Positions 18,467-27,045 of a stretch of DNA of 64,000 nt are shown in pieces; the stretch's first letter is position 1; each line of letters opens with the position of its first letter. The notes under the pieces are model-generated. The model did no database searches and was not told the origin of the DNA. It saw nothing but the letters and a program-made list of their open reading frames with translations. The DNA is from Chloroflexi bacterium CFX4 (lineage in GTDB: Bacteria; Chloroflexota; Anaerolineae; Aggregatilineales; UBA2796). Location: contig QWHC01000001.1 of NCBI GenBank assembly GCA_021404685.1, forward strand, positions 62,001-126,000, written 5' to 3'. The position numbers and the translations under genes were made by a program.

Positions 18467-18868
18467 ATGAAGTTATCTTCGCGCAGTGAATATGCCCTTT
18501 TAGCACTGGTTTATTTAGGACGCCAAGCACCAGAACACCATATTTCGGTGGAAAAGATCGCACAGGCGCAAGGCATTCCACCCAAGTTCTTAGAGCAAAT
18601 CCTCCTGGCGCTCAAGCGCGGCGGCTATTTGGCAAGCCTGAAAGGGCAGCGCGGCGGCTACCGCCTTGCCAAGACAGCCGAGACCATCACAATTGCCGAG
18701 ATTGTGCGCTTGCTGGACGGTCCGCTTGCGCCCAGCGAAACCGTCAGCAAGAATTTTTACCGCGCCACGCCCATCCAAAAAGAGGCTGCGCTGGTGGCGC
18801 TTTTCACCCGTGTGCGCGATTGCGTGCTGGAGATTATGGAAAAGACCACTCTCGCCGATCTTTTGTAG
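18467..18868 (+). CDS. Rrf2-family transcriptional regulator
   Basis: This 133-residue winged-helix regulator starts MKLSSRSEYALLALVYLG and contains KFLEQILLALKRGGYLASLKGQRGGY, the Rrf2 recognition helix and wing. The three-cysteine cluster that binds Fe-S in IscR/NsrR is missing; only one Cys (in VRDCVLEI) is present. It may therefore sense something else, as cluster-free CymR-like members do. It is divergent from the proline dehydrogenase operon and has a palindrome overlapping its own -10. Its target genes cannot be named from sequence. Confidence 0.9.
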   Translation: MKLSSRSEYALLALVYLGRQAPEHHISVEKIAQAQGIPPKFLEQILLALKRGGYLASLKGQRGGYRLAKTAETITIAEIVRLLDGPLAPSETVSKNFYRATPIQKEAALVALFTRVRDCVLEIMEKTTLADLL

Positions 18869-18899
18869 TGGCGCAGCACGCTAACAGTCACCGCAACTT

Positions 18900-18922
18900 A
18901 GGCGGGTTTTAGCTGCCCGCCT
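18900..18922 (+). terminator. Hairpin after the Rrf2 gene
   Basis: AGGCGGG (18900-18906) pairs with CCCGCCT (18916-18922) over a 9-base loop, 31 bases after the Rrf2 stop. There is no T tract, so termination is uncertain. Confidence 0.35.
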
Positions 18923-18941
18923 GCCACACCCACTCTGTTCA

Positions 18942-18964
18942 TTCCTGCACAAAGGCGCTATACT
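18942..18964 (+). promoter_or_regulatory. Candidate promoter of the chelatase gene
   Basis: TATACT (18959-18964), preceded by GGCGC, lies 41 bases before ATG 19006. A weak -35 (TGTTCA) stands 17 bases upstream. Confidence 0.4.
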
Positions 18965-19005
18965 TATGCCATTCTCCGCAACAACCGAGTAGGTATAGAA
19001 TCCCG

Positions 19006-21056
19006 ATGGCTAGACAATCCGTGTATCCTTTCACCGCTATTGTTGGGCAAAACCGCATGAAACTTGCCCTCAGCCTGAACGCGATCAACCCTAGCATTGG
19101 CGGCGTGTTGATCCGCGGTGAGCGCGGCACAGCCAAATCCACGGCGGTGCGTGCGCTGGCTGCCCTGCTGCCCGAAATCCGCGTGGTGGCAGATTGCCCC
19201 TTTAGCTGCGATCCTGATCGCCCTGATCAGCTTTGCGATGACTGCCGCGCACGCCTGGCGCGTGGCGAAGAACTGCCCGTTGCCGTCCGCAAAATCCGCA
19301 TGGTAGATTTGCCCGTCAGCGCCACTGAAGATCGCGTGGTTGGCACGTTGGATATCGAGAAGGCGATCAAGAAAGGCGAGCGCCACTTTGATCCCGGAGT
19401 CCTAGCGGCAGCCAATCGTGGCATTTTGTACGTGGATGAGGTCAACCTACTCGATGATCATGTGGTAGATTTGCTGCTTGATTCCGCCGCGATGGGCGTG
19501 AACACCGTTGAGCGCGAAGGCATTAGCTTTCAGCACCCTGCGCGCTTCATCTTGGTTGGCACCATGAACCCTGAGGAAGGCGACCTGCGCCCGCAATTGC
19601 TGGATCGTTTTGCCCTCTCTGTGGAAGTGCGCGGCATTACGACGCCGCGCGAGCGCATGGCAATCCTAGAGCGCCACATCGCCTTTGATGCTGATGCTGA
19701 AGCGTTCCGCAGCGCGTGGCACGCCTCTGAGCAGAAGCTGGGCAACGAGATTGATGCTGCCCGCCGCATTGTGGAGAACGTCGCCTACACCAGCCGCGAT
19801 CTGTTTACCATTGCCAACCTGACTGCCAGCCTGCATGTGGACGGTCACCGCGCCGATCTGGTCATCCTGAAGGCTGCCCGCGCCCATGCTGCCCTTGAAG
19901 GGCGAACACGCATCAGCGAACGCGACATTATGATTGCCGCCGAACTGGCACTGCCACACCGCTTGAAGCGCGGTCCGTTTAACGAGGCGCAGGCAAGCCT
20001 GAGCAACCTTGAAGATCGCGTCCAGCAGTTGCAATCACAGTACGAAGAAACCGACGAGACGCAGGCAGCACCACAGAGCGCCGACTCCGATAAAAAAAAA
20101 GTGAGTCCGTAAGCGCAGAGCAAACCGAGAGCGCCGAACAGCCGCCGGAAACAGGCAGCACTGAGCCTGCGCCGCAATCCGTCTTTGATAACCGAGATTC
20201 ACGTTGGTGGGAAGGCGGCAAAAAGGTTGACCCAACTGCCGAGTTCAACACGCGCAAGCTGGATACACCGCTTGACCGCCTGACGCGCAAAGTGGCAGGG
20301 CGGCGCAGCCAAACGCGCACCGACCGCAAGCGTGGGCGCTACATTCAGGCGCGCCCTGCCGGTGATCGGCGTGATGACATCGCCTTTGATGCTACTTTGC
20401 GCGCCGCTGCGCCGTTCCAACGCGAACGGACGCGCCAGCACCTTGCCTATAGCATTGAAATGCAGGATTTGCAGCGCAAAATCCGTGTGAAGCGTGCCGC
20501 TAATCTGATCCTGTTCGTGGTGGATGCCTCCTGGAGTATGGCAGTTACAGAGCGGATGCAAGCGACCAAAGGCGCCATCCTCTCGCTGCTGACGGACGCC
20601 TACCAACGCCGTGATCGCGTCGGCTTGATCGTCTTTCAGAAGGATCGGGCGAACTTGATCTTGCCGCCCACCAATTCCGTTGTGCTGGCGCGCAAGGCAC
20701 TCGCCGAAATCCCAGTCGGCGGCAAAACGCCGCTCTCTGCCGGCTTGCTGTTGGCGTTTCAGGTCTTCGAGCGCGAGAAGCGCCTGCATCCGGATGTCAT
20801 GCCGCTCATGATCCTCTTGACGGACGGCGCGGGCAACGTCTCACTCAGCGATCTGCCGCCGCAGCAAGAGGCACACCAATTGGCAGACCGTATCCGTGAG
20901 GCAAACATCCGCAACGTGACGATCAACATGGAACACGCCGCCTTTGATCAGGGCTTGGCACGTCAGTTGGCAGAACATCTCGGCGGCACCTGCTTCGCCC
21001 TTGCCGACCTACGCGCCGAGACGCTCTACGAGGCGGTGCGCCAGCAGCTTGATTAG
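19006..21056 (+). CDS. chlD: Magnesium/cobalt chelatase AAA+VWA subunit (ChlD-like), joined by a probable -1 programmed frameshift
   Basis: The zero frame (19006-20112, 368 aa) encodes a ChlI/BchI-type AAA+ ATPase. It has Walker [10 protein letters not shown] (38-46), a Cys cluster near 64-81, Walker [11 protein letters not shown], then an acidic linker. At 20092-20100 there are nine A, then GTGAG, and the zero frame stops at 20112. The -1 frame is open from the A tract to 21056 with no stop. It encodes a charged linker and a VWA domain with MIDAS D507-A-S-W-S511, GGKTPL and LLTDG. No usable start or ribosome site precedes the VWA part. Slippage would give a 683-residue ChlD-like subunit as well as the short I-like subunit. 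Together with a large CobN/BchH subunit encoded elsewhere they would insert Co or Mg into a tetrapyrrole. A homopolymer sequencing error is the alternative. Confidence 0.85.
20092..20103 (+). other. Slippery A9-G site for -1 frameshifting
   Basis: Nine consecutive A followed by GTG lie at the junction between the AAA linker and the VWA frame. Moving back one base continues into a 318-codon open frame. An A tract of this length also permits transcriptional slippage; one added A in the mRNA would have the same effect. A weak hairpin (CAGGC/GCCTG) lies ~50 bases downstream. Confidence 0.7.
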
Positions 21057-22114
21057 CCTTCCGTGCGTGCTTGCAGGCTGCACACTGCCCACATTAGCGC
21101 CAACAGGCAGGTGATCAGGTAGGCGCTGTAGGCACGCGCTAGATCGTGCGGCAAAAAATACAAGCTGTTGGTCAGGATCAGGACTGCCAGCGCAAGGCGC
21201 GGACGCGACGGCAGCAGCCCGATCACGGCGAAGGCGAAAGCTGTGATCAGGCTGATGCTAGAGGTATACGGCGAGATCAGCATTGAGGCACTGATCAGCA
21301 TACCGACTTTGGCGCTGGTCAGCCGTTTGGCGTTCCGCACTGCCAGCAGGCTTGAAATGCCGACGATCAGCACGCCGAGCGCGGCAAACAGCCACATCGG
21401 ATAACCCAAGCGCCCTAAGCTGGCAAGCAGGCTGACATCTACCGGCGTGCCAACCTGATGCCCTACTTGCATCATCGCCCACCACGCCGCGCCGTAAATC
21501 AACATGGTTGGCAAGACCACTGCCAGCACCACCGCACCCACGCGCAGCCAGCGGCGCGGCTGCCACTGCCACAGCAGATAAATGCCTATCCAAACGGCTA
21601 GCAACCAGACAGTCTGTGGCTTGGCAGTGGCAATTAACAATCCGACGCCAAGCGCGAACGGCTGCCCACGGTTGTAGCCGAAGATGATCAGCAGGATTCC
21701 AAGCAGGATAAAGCCTTCAATGTTGCCATCGGCGATGTGCCGCATGGCAGGGTAGGCTGTAAAGAGCAGCAGCGCATAGAGCGCCCACTGCCAACGCTGC
21801 ACGGCACGCGGCACGCTGAGCAGGTAGGCAATGAGGGTGATGAAGGTGACAATGCCCCAACTCAGCCGAAACGAGAGGAAACTTAGCGGCAGCAGCATCG
21901 GCAAGCCCCATGGCGTCAGGCGCATAGAGCCATTCGCATAGTCCACCTGCCCATTTTGAATAGGTGTCCAGATGAGCTGCCAATCCCAGCCAAGCGGCGT
22001 GCCTTCAATCGGCAAACTGCTGATCGCACCGACTACTAAGGCAGAGGTGAGCAGCACAAGGCAGGCGGCAAGGGCAAGTTGTGGCAGTGTATAGGTTCGG
22101 TTGGCAAGGCGCAC
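21053..22114 (-). CDS. Polytopic membrane glycosyltransferase, GT87-like (DUF2029)
   Basis: This 353-residue protein has about nine to ten hydrophobic helices. An extracytoplasmic loop after the first helix and the motif GLLIATAKPQTVWLLAVWI resemble GT87 polyprenol-phosphate-dependent mannosyltransferases. These transfer sugars from lipid carriers to extracytoplasmic acceptors. The start is GTG 22114 with GGGA five bases upstream. The stop overlaps the stop of chlD by three bases on the opposite strand. Assignment to GT87 rests on topology and short motifs only. Confidence 0.62.
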   Translation of the reverse strand: MRLANRTYTLPQLALAACLVLLTSALVVGAISSLPIEGTPLGWDWQLIWTPIQNGQVDYANGSMRLTPWGLPMLLPLSFLSFRLSWGIVTFITLIAYLLSVPRAVQRWQWALYALLLFTAYPAMRHIADGNIEGFILLGILLIIFGYNRGQPFALGVGLLIATAKPQTVWLLAVWIGIYLLWQWQPRRWLRVGAVVLAVVLPTMLIYGAAWWAMMQVGHQVGTPVDVSLLASLGRLGYPMWLFAALGVLIVGISSLLAVRNAKRLTSAKVGMLISASMLISPYTSSISLITAFAFAVIGLLPSRPRLALAVLILTNSLYFLPHDLARAYSAYLITCLLALMWAVCSLQARTEG

Positions 22115-22203
22115 GGCATTCCCTAAAAATTAGGTGCGATAGTTTCATCTCCGCATAGTATATAATGACCTTAACGGTTTGCTGCCACCGAAAGGATTTC
22201 AAA

Positions 22204-23271
22204 ATGCGTCCTCGTAACCTGTTGGCGCTTTTGGCGCTGTGCGCGCTGCTGATCAGCCCGCTGCCCGCCGCCGCGCAAGAAAATTTCACCGAACAAGAGC
22301 TAACTCTCACCATTGGCGAAGATACCCTTTACGCAACGCTAACGCTGCCCAACGGCACGGGCAAATTTCCCGCCGCCCTGCTGATCTCTGGCAGCGGACC
22401 AACGGATCGGGATGGGAATACGCCGCTCATCAGCGGCAAGGTTGATTCGCACCGCAATTTTGCGCGTGTGCTGGCGGAAAGCGGCGTTGCCTCGCTGCGC
22501 TACGATAAGATCGGCAGCGGCAAAACAGGCTTGGGCAACCGCTTGAACGACCCGACCAGCATTGATTTCGATATGTTTGTGGATCACGCCCGCGCCGCCT
22601 ATGATTTCTTGAAAGCGCGTCCTGAAGTGGACGCCCAAAAGATGCTGCTGCTTGGTCACAGCGAAGGCGGCTTGATTGCTCAGGTGGTGGCGGAGCAGGT
22701 GCGCGACGAAGGTAGCCTTGCCGCGTTGGTGCTGGCAACGCCGCTCTCCAAGACCTATCTCGCCACCATCCGCGATCAGATTACGGCACAGTATACCGCC
22801 GCGAAGGATGCAGGGCTTTTCACAGCGGAGCAGGTGACCGCTGCCCTTGAAGAACTCAATCAAATCGTCGCTGAATTGCAGGAAAAAGGCGAACTCACGA
22901 CGCCTATTCAAAACCCTGTCTTTCAACAACTCTTTGGCAACCCGATCAACAACAAGTTCATGGCACAGGCAAGCCGCTACGATCCTGCTGTGATGGCTGC
23001 CAGCACGCCCTTAACATTGCCTGTCTTGGTCTTCTGCGCCGAGTTCGACGTGCAGGTTTCCTGTGAAGATGTAGCGCTGCTGATGAATGGCTTCAAGCGC
23101 ATCAATCACCCAGCGACCTTAGTAACCTTGGCGGAAGTGAACCACGTTTTCAAGGAAGTGGAGACGCCCAACCCCAATCCGCTGATAGATTACGCCAATG
23201 AAGCACTACCCTTCTCGGCACAGGCAACTGAGGCGCTCAAGGCGTTCGTGGCAGAAGTGTTTGGCGATTAA
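22204..23271 (+). CDS. Secreted alpha/beta hydrolase
   Basis: This 355-residue protein has a signal peptide (residues 1-24, LLALLALCALLIS...PAAAQ) and an alpha/beta hydrolase fold. SGSGPTDRDGN forms the oxyanion region, S153 in GHSEGG is the nucleophile, and AEVNHVFK near the C-terminus supplies the catalytic His. The design resembles secreted esterases/peptidases of the dienelactone hydrolase type (COG1073). Substrate is unknown. AAAGGA precedes ATG 22204. A TATAAT sits at 22161-22166. The next gene is convergent. Confidence 0.85.
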   Translation: MRPRNLLALLALCALLISPLPAAAQENFTEQELTLTIGEDTLYATLTLPNGTGKFPAALLISGSGPTDRDGNTPLISGKVDSHRNFARVLAESGVASLRYDKIGSGKTGLGNRLNDPTSIDFDMFVDHARAAYDFLKARPEVDAQKMLLLGHSEGGLIAQVVAEQVRDEGSLAALVLATPLSKTYLATIRDQITAQYTAAKDAGLFTAEQVTAALEELNQIVAELQEKGELTTPIQNPVFQQLFGNPINNKFMAQASRYDPAVMAASTPLTLPVLVFCAEFDVQVSCEDVALLMNGFKRINHPATLVTLAEVNHVFKEVETPNPNPLIDYANEALPFSAQATEALKAFVAEVFGD

Positions 23272-23305
23272 GTGGACACGCAGAATATCCTTAGTTTCAA
23301 GCCCT

Positions 23306-23356
23306 ACCTGCCACAAGGTGCCCTTTACTGCTAAGTACGGTGGCGTTGTGGCAGGT
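23306..23356. repeat. 11-bp inverted repeat between convergent genes
   Basis: ACCTGCCACAA (23306-23316) and TTGTGGCAGGT (23346-23356) are perfect inverted copies around a 29-base loop. It fills the gap between the hydrolase and the propeller gene, whose 3' ends face each other. A bidirectional transcript-end structure or a REP-like element would both fit. Confidence 0.45.
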
Positions 23357-23378
23357 CAGATAGTGACGAAAAGCGCGT

Positions 23379-24518
23379 TTAGCGCATGAAGAAACTGCCG
23401 ATCACCCAACGCGGCGCACTCCAGGCAATGGCGTGCATCGGCTCTGGCTGCAATCCGAAAATGCTACCCGTCAGCGTAATCAGCACGCCATCTTGGCTGA
23501 TGCTGTGCAATTTGCCGTCGCCATCCACGTAGGCGGCAAGCCTGCCATCGGGCGAGAGCGCCATCTGTGACGAAGGAAACGGCGCAGCCGCGGCAAAGCC
23601 TTCGAGTGAGTGTGAGGTGCCGATCACGCTCACCGACCAAAAGGTTGGCGCGGCGTGGATGCTCACTGAATAATCCATATCAACGCCATACGCGCTGAGC
23701 GCAGGCGCTTGCGTTTCCTCAAACGGCGTCAGTGTGCCTGCCTCTGGCGCGAAAAGTGTATAGGTGTAAGGCGGCTCATCGCCGCGCCCAAGCGCGATCT
23801 GCTCACCTTGCGGCGTGCTGATCCAGACCGCCGCCGCTGAAAAATCAAGGCTGCGATCGTGCAGGCGTTCCCCTTCTGCGCTGTAGATAAGCAGGCGTGT
23901 TGAGTCCGCCGTTTGCAAAGCGTATAGAATGCCCGCCGCCGACCAGTGCAAGTTGCCAAGCCGATAGTCGCCCGCTCGCAGCGGCAGATCATCTGCTAAG
24001 ACGCTTAGGCTGCCCGATTCGACTGCATAGCGCACCAAGCGCGCCGAGTCACCCGTGCTGCTGTACTCTGCCCAGAACAGCAGCATACTATCGGCTGCCC
24101 AAACGGGATTGGTGCGAACGCTGTAGCTGCCTGTGCCATCGGCGTTGTATGTCGCATCTTCAGGCTGTGCGGCAATGCGCCGACTGCTGCCAAACCCAAG
24201 GGGCGGTGCCATCGGGACGAGGAAAACATCGGTTGGCACATCGGCACCGCGCTGTTGCGGCGTACGCCGATTAACTTGCCCATAGGTGGTGTAGGCAAGG
24301 TAGCTGCCGTCCGCCGCAAGGCGTGGATTGCCCCAGCGCACATCAGCGGCGACATCTTCAAAAGGTTGCAGGGTAATACCATTCCACGCGGCAAGAAAAT
24401 GCGAAGACTCACCGCCGATTCGCACGATTAACGGCAAGTTATTGGTGGTGGCTGCCTGAACAGGCATACTGAGCATGATAAAAGCAGCAAGAGCCGCCAA
24501 GATAGCGATGCGACGCAT
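23379..24518 (-). CDS. Secreted TolB/WD40-like beta-propeller protein
   Basis: This 379-residue protein has a signal peptide (MRRIAILAALAAFIMLSMPVQA) and repeats of about 40-50 residues with motifs such as NPRLAADGSYLAYTT, NPVWAADSMLLFWA and QMALSPDGRLAAYVDGDG, typical of PD40/TolB-like blades. A role in extracytoplasmic binding is likely, but the ligand is unknown. AAAGGATC lies before ATG 24518; the longer frame overlaps that site. It is divergent from the TIR-like/TPR genes. Confidence 0.78.
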   Translation of the reverse strand: MRRIAILAALAAFIMLSMPVQAATTNNLPLIVRIGGESSHFLAAWNGITLQPFEDVAADVRWGNPRLAADGSYLAYTTYGQVNRRTPQQRGADVPTDVFLVPMAPPLGFGSSRRIAAQPEDATYNADGTGSYSVRTNPVWAADSMLLFWAEYSSTGDSARLVRYAVESGSLSVLADDLPLRAGDYRLGNLHWSAAGILYALQTADSTRLLIYSAEGERLHDRSLDFSAAAVWISTPQGEQIALGRGDEPPYTYTLFAPEAGTLTPFEETQAPALSAYGVDMDYSVSIHAAPTFWSVSVIGTSHSLEGFAAAAPFPSSQMALSPDGRLAAYVDGDGKLHSISQDGVLITLTGSIFGLQPEPMHAIAWSAPRWVIGSFFMR

Positions 24519-24607
24519 AGATGATCCTTTCGGCGCAGTTTGGTATAGCGTGGCAAGCATAGCCTAAAAAAAGTGATGTAGGCAAGTCGTACAGTCCATT
24601 TTTGCGC

Positions 24608-24613
24608 TACAAT
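24608..24613 (+). promoter_or_regulatory. -10 element of the TIR-like/TPR operon
   Basis: TTGCGCTACAAT ends at 24613; TACAAT is the -10. It shares the GCGCTACA core seen at the divergent promoters at 30.5 kb and the CAP-gene promoter at 40.2 kb. The ATG is 36 bases downstream with a normal ribosome site. Confidence 0.45.
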
Positions 24614-24649
24614 GGGCATGTGCCGCCTGATTCAAGTAAAGGTCTGCTG

Positions 24650-25969
24650 ATGAGCGAATCAACCAATGCTGTTTATCTCACCTATCGCCGCGATATTGCC
24701 GCCATCCCAGCGCGTGCGCTGTTTCATGCCCTGCGCGGCGGTGGCGTAGATGTGTTCATGGATACTGATAGCGTGATGGACGACGCCACACGCGCCTTGC
24801 TCAGCGCGCAGATTGCTGCCCGTCCCTATTTTGTGCTGGTCGCCACGCATGGCAGCCTAGAGCGCTGCGTCGAGAGCGGCGATTGGCTGCGCTTCCAGCT
24901 AGAGCAGGCACAGGCTGCCCAGTCTAAGATCATCGTTGTGCATCCGCCTGAGTTTTCGTTTGCCCAAGCCGCATCCATGCTCGGCGCGCTGCTTGCCAAT
25001 GCCACGCCGTTTCCCGTCACTTATGAGAGCCTGCCCGCTGATTCGGCACGACTGCGCCTTACGCACTTGAAGGCTGTGCCGCACAGCGCGCCGCCCGATC
25101 CTGAGCCTGCCGCGCTTTCGGCATGGCTGGCACGCCTGAATACGCTGCCGCCCGTAGATGCGGATCAGATTGCCGCCCAAAAACTTTTTGAGCGCGCTTT
25201 TACGCGCCCACAAGGTGATTGGCAAAGCCGCATTAACGATTATACGGCTGCCCTTGAGCGCTATCCCGACTTTGCCTCTGCCTATGCACGGCGCGGCGCT
25301 AACCGTGAAATTCTGGACGATCTGCACGGCGCAATGGATGATTTTGATGCTGCCATTCGCCTAAATCCGCTGCATGATGTTGCTTATGTGAACCGTGGCA
25401 TCTTGTTTGCCAAGCTGGGCGACCTGCACAGCGCCTTTCTGGACTATAACGAGGCAATCCGCCTAAACCCGACCCTTGCCCTTGCCTACTATAACCGTGC
25501 CGTTGCCTATGCTAACCGCGGCGATGATGATGGCGCGCTGGCAGATTTGAACACAGCGATTGCCTTTGAGCCGCGCCCGATCTACTTCTTTCAGCGCGGC
25601 TTATCCTTTGCGCGCAAAGGCGATGATGCCAACGCCCTTGCCGACTACACAGAGGCGATCCGCCTGAATCCGAAATTGGCAGAGGCATACTATAATCGCG
25701 GCTTGATCCGTGCCAAGAGCGATACACGGCGCGCCGTCTCGGACTGGACGCAGGCGATTGAGGCGGATCCCATGCTGGCAGAGGCGTATTACAACCGTGG
25801 CTTGGTGCGCGCCCAGTGGGGCGATCTGGAAGGCACCCTTGAGGATATGATCAAATTCCTTGAGCTGATGCCCGAACACGAAAAAACTGCCGAAGTGCGC
25901 GAGATGATCGAGAATATGCGGCAGATGCGCGATGGCAATCTGCCCGACCAACAGGTAGGCAGCCAATGA
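24650..25969 (+). CDS. TIR-like domain / TPR repeat protein 1
   Basis: This 439-residue protein starts with a TIR-like domain (about 1-150): VYLTYRRD is box 1, VFMDTDSVMDD fits the BB-loop region, and GSLERCVESGDWLRFQLEQA fits the alpha-C region. In catalytic TIR domains that helix usually carries a Glu after the Trp (W..xE); here the aligned residue is Gln, so NADase activity is doubtful. Residues ~185-425 are seven TPR-like 34-residue repeats (YADPxxA..NRG.. pattern). AAAGG precedes ATG 24650. The gene overlaps the next by 4 bases (ATGA), so the two are translationally coupled. Likely a scaffold or sensor in a signalling complex. Confidence 0.75.
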   Translation: MSESTNAVYLTYRRDIAAIPARALFHALRGGGVDVFMDTDSVMDDATRALLSAQIAARPYFVLVATHGSLERCVESGDWLRFQLEQAQAAQSKIIVVHPPEFSFAQAASMLGALLANATPFPVTYESLPADSARLRLTHLKAVPHSAPPDPEPAALSAWLARLNTLPPVDADQIAAQKLFERAFTRPQGDWQSRINDYTAALERYPDFASAYARRGANREILDDLHGAMDDFDAAIRLNPLHDVAYVNRGILFAKLGDLHSAFLDYNEAIRLNPTLALAYYNRAVAYANRGDDDGALADLNTAIAFEPRPIYFFQRGLSFARKGDDANALADYTEAIRLNPKLAEAYYNRGLIRAKSDTRRAVSDWTQAIEADPMLAEAYYNRGLVRAQWGDLEGTLEDMIKFLELMPEHEKTAEVREMIENMRQMRDGNLPDQQVGSQ

Positions 25970-27042
25970 GCAGCCGTATCTTTCTAGTCTATCGGCGCGG
26001 CATGAGCGAGATTCCCGCCTTCATCTTGGCGGAACACCTGCAAGCCGTCGGTGTCGAGATGACCGCCAGCCTTGATTCGCCAAACAGACCTGAGCGCGAC
26101 TTTGTGCTGCTGATACTGACGCCCGGCACCCTTGAGCGCTGCGTTGAGCCGAACGACGCCATGCGAAATGTGCTGAAAGATGCTGCCTCGCGCAATGCGC
26201 GGATGTTGGCGCTGACCTCGCCGCGCTTCAACCCGACCGATCAGGTGCGCTATGCGGCCGACCTGCTCCCCAACGCTGAACCGCTGCTGCTAGACTATGC
26301 ACAGTGGCAGGCATCCTTCAACGCGCTGATGCAAACGCTCCGCGTGGCAGCGGAAGCACCGCCTTTGCGCCCTGAGCAGGAAGTACAGCTTGCCGCACAA
26401 GCACACTTTGAGCGCGCCTTGAGCCTGCCCGCTGATGATCTGGCAGGCAAGCTTGCCGCCTATGGGCAAGCCCTGGCACTGCACCCAGACTTTGCAGAGG
26501 CTTACGCACGACGCGGCGGCGCGCACCTTGCCAATGGCGATTTAGCCGCCTGCCTTGCCGATTGTGAAACTGCGCTGCGCCTTAACCCGAATTTGGCTGA
26601 GGCACACCACAACCGCGCTATGGCGCTTAGCAAGCAAGAGGATTATGCCACCGCCTTAGAGAGCTATACCCTTGTGCTGCGCTTTGACCCGCGCAACGCA
26701 CGCGCACACCTTAATCGCGGTGTGGCGCGCGCCCATCTCGGCGATGTGGACGGCGCCATTGAGGATTATACGGCTGCCCTCGCCCTGAACCCAAACCTGA
26801 GCGAGGCATATTTCAACCGCAGTTTGGCGCATGGGCAGCGCGATAATTTTGAGGAGGCAATGCAAGACTATACGCGGGCAATCGCGCTGAATTTGAACCT
26901 GCCGCAAACTTCCGACGCGGCGAACTTAAGCGCCACCATCAGCTACTTAGAGCGTTTGCTGCGGCGCTTTCCCGATCATCCACAGGCAGAGACGATTCGC
27001 CACGAAATCTACCGACTGCGCGGCATGGCTGATGATCTCTAG
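25966..27042 (+). CDS. Degenerate TIR-like / TPR repeat protein 2 (tandem paralogue)
   Basis: This 358-residue paralogue of the preceding gene begins IFLVYRRGMSEIPAF and keeps ILTPGTLERCVEPND, which aligns with GSLERCVESGD in gene 1. The part between these motifs is ~20 residues shorter and lacks the acidic BB-loop signature. The Trp of the alpha-C helix is also gone, so the N-terminal domain looks eroded. Residues ~145-320 contain about five TPR units, then a 30-residue helical tail. ATG 25966 overlaps the upstream TGA. Probably a structural partner of protein 1, by inference from coupling and homology. Confidence 0.7.
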   Translation: MSSRIFLVYRRGMSEIPAFILAEHLQAVGVEMTASLDSPNRPERDFVLLILTPGTLERCVEPNDAMRNVLKDAASRNARMLALTSPRFNPTDQVRYAADLLPNAEPLLLDYAQWQASFNALMQTLRVAAEAPPLRPEQEVQLAAQAHFERALSLPADDLAGKLAAYGQALALHPDFAEAYARRGGAHLANGDLAACLADCETALRLNPNLAEAHHNRAMALSKQEDYATALESYTLVLRFDPRNARAHLNRGVARAHLGDVDGAIEDYTAALALNPNLSEAYFNRSLAHGQRDNFEEAMQDYTRAIALNLNLPQTSDAANLSATISYLERLLRRFPDHPQAETIRHEIYRLRGMADDL

Positions 27043-27045
27043 CCG

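Noticed and set aside
20292..21056. Stand-alone VWA gene starting at GTG 20292
   Set aside because: No ribosome site precedes it and the same frame is open back to the A9 tract, so expression by frameshift fits better.
19006..21056. Bacteriochlorophyll synthesis locus
   Set aside because: Only the AAA/VWA chelatase gene is present; no bchH, bchM, reaction-centre or other pigment gene is in the window, so a cobalamin-type or other role is equally possible.
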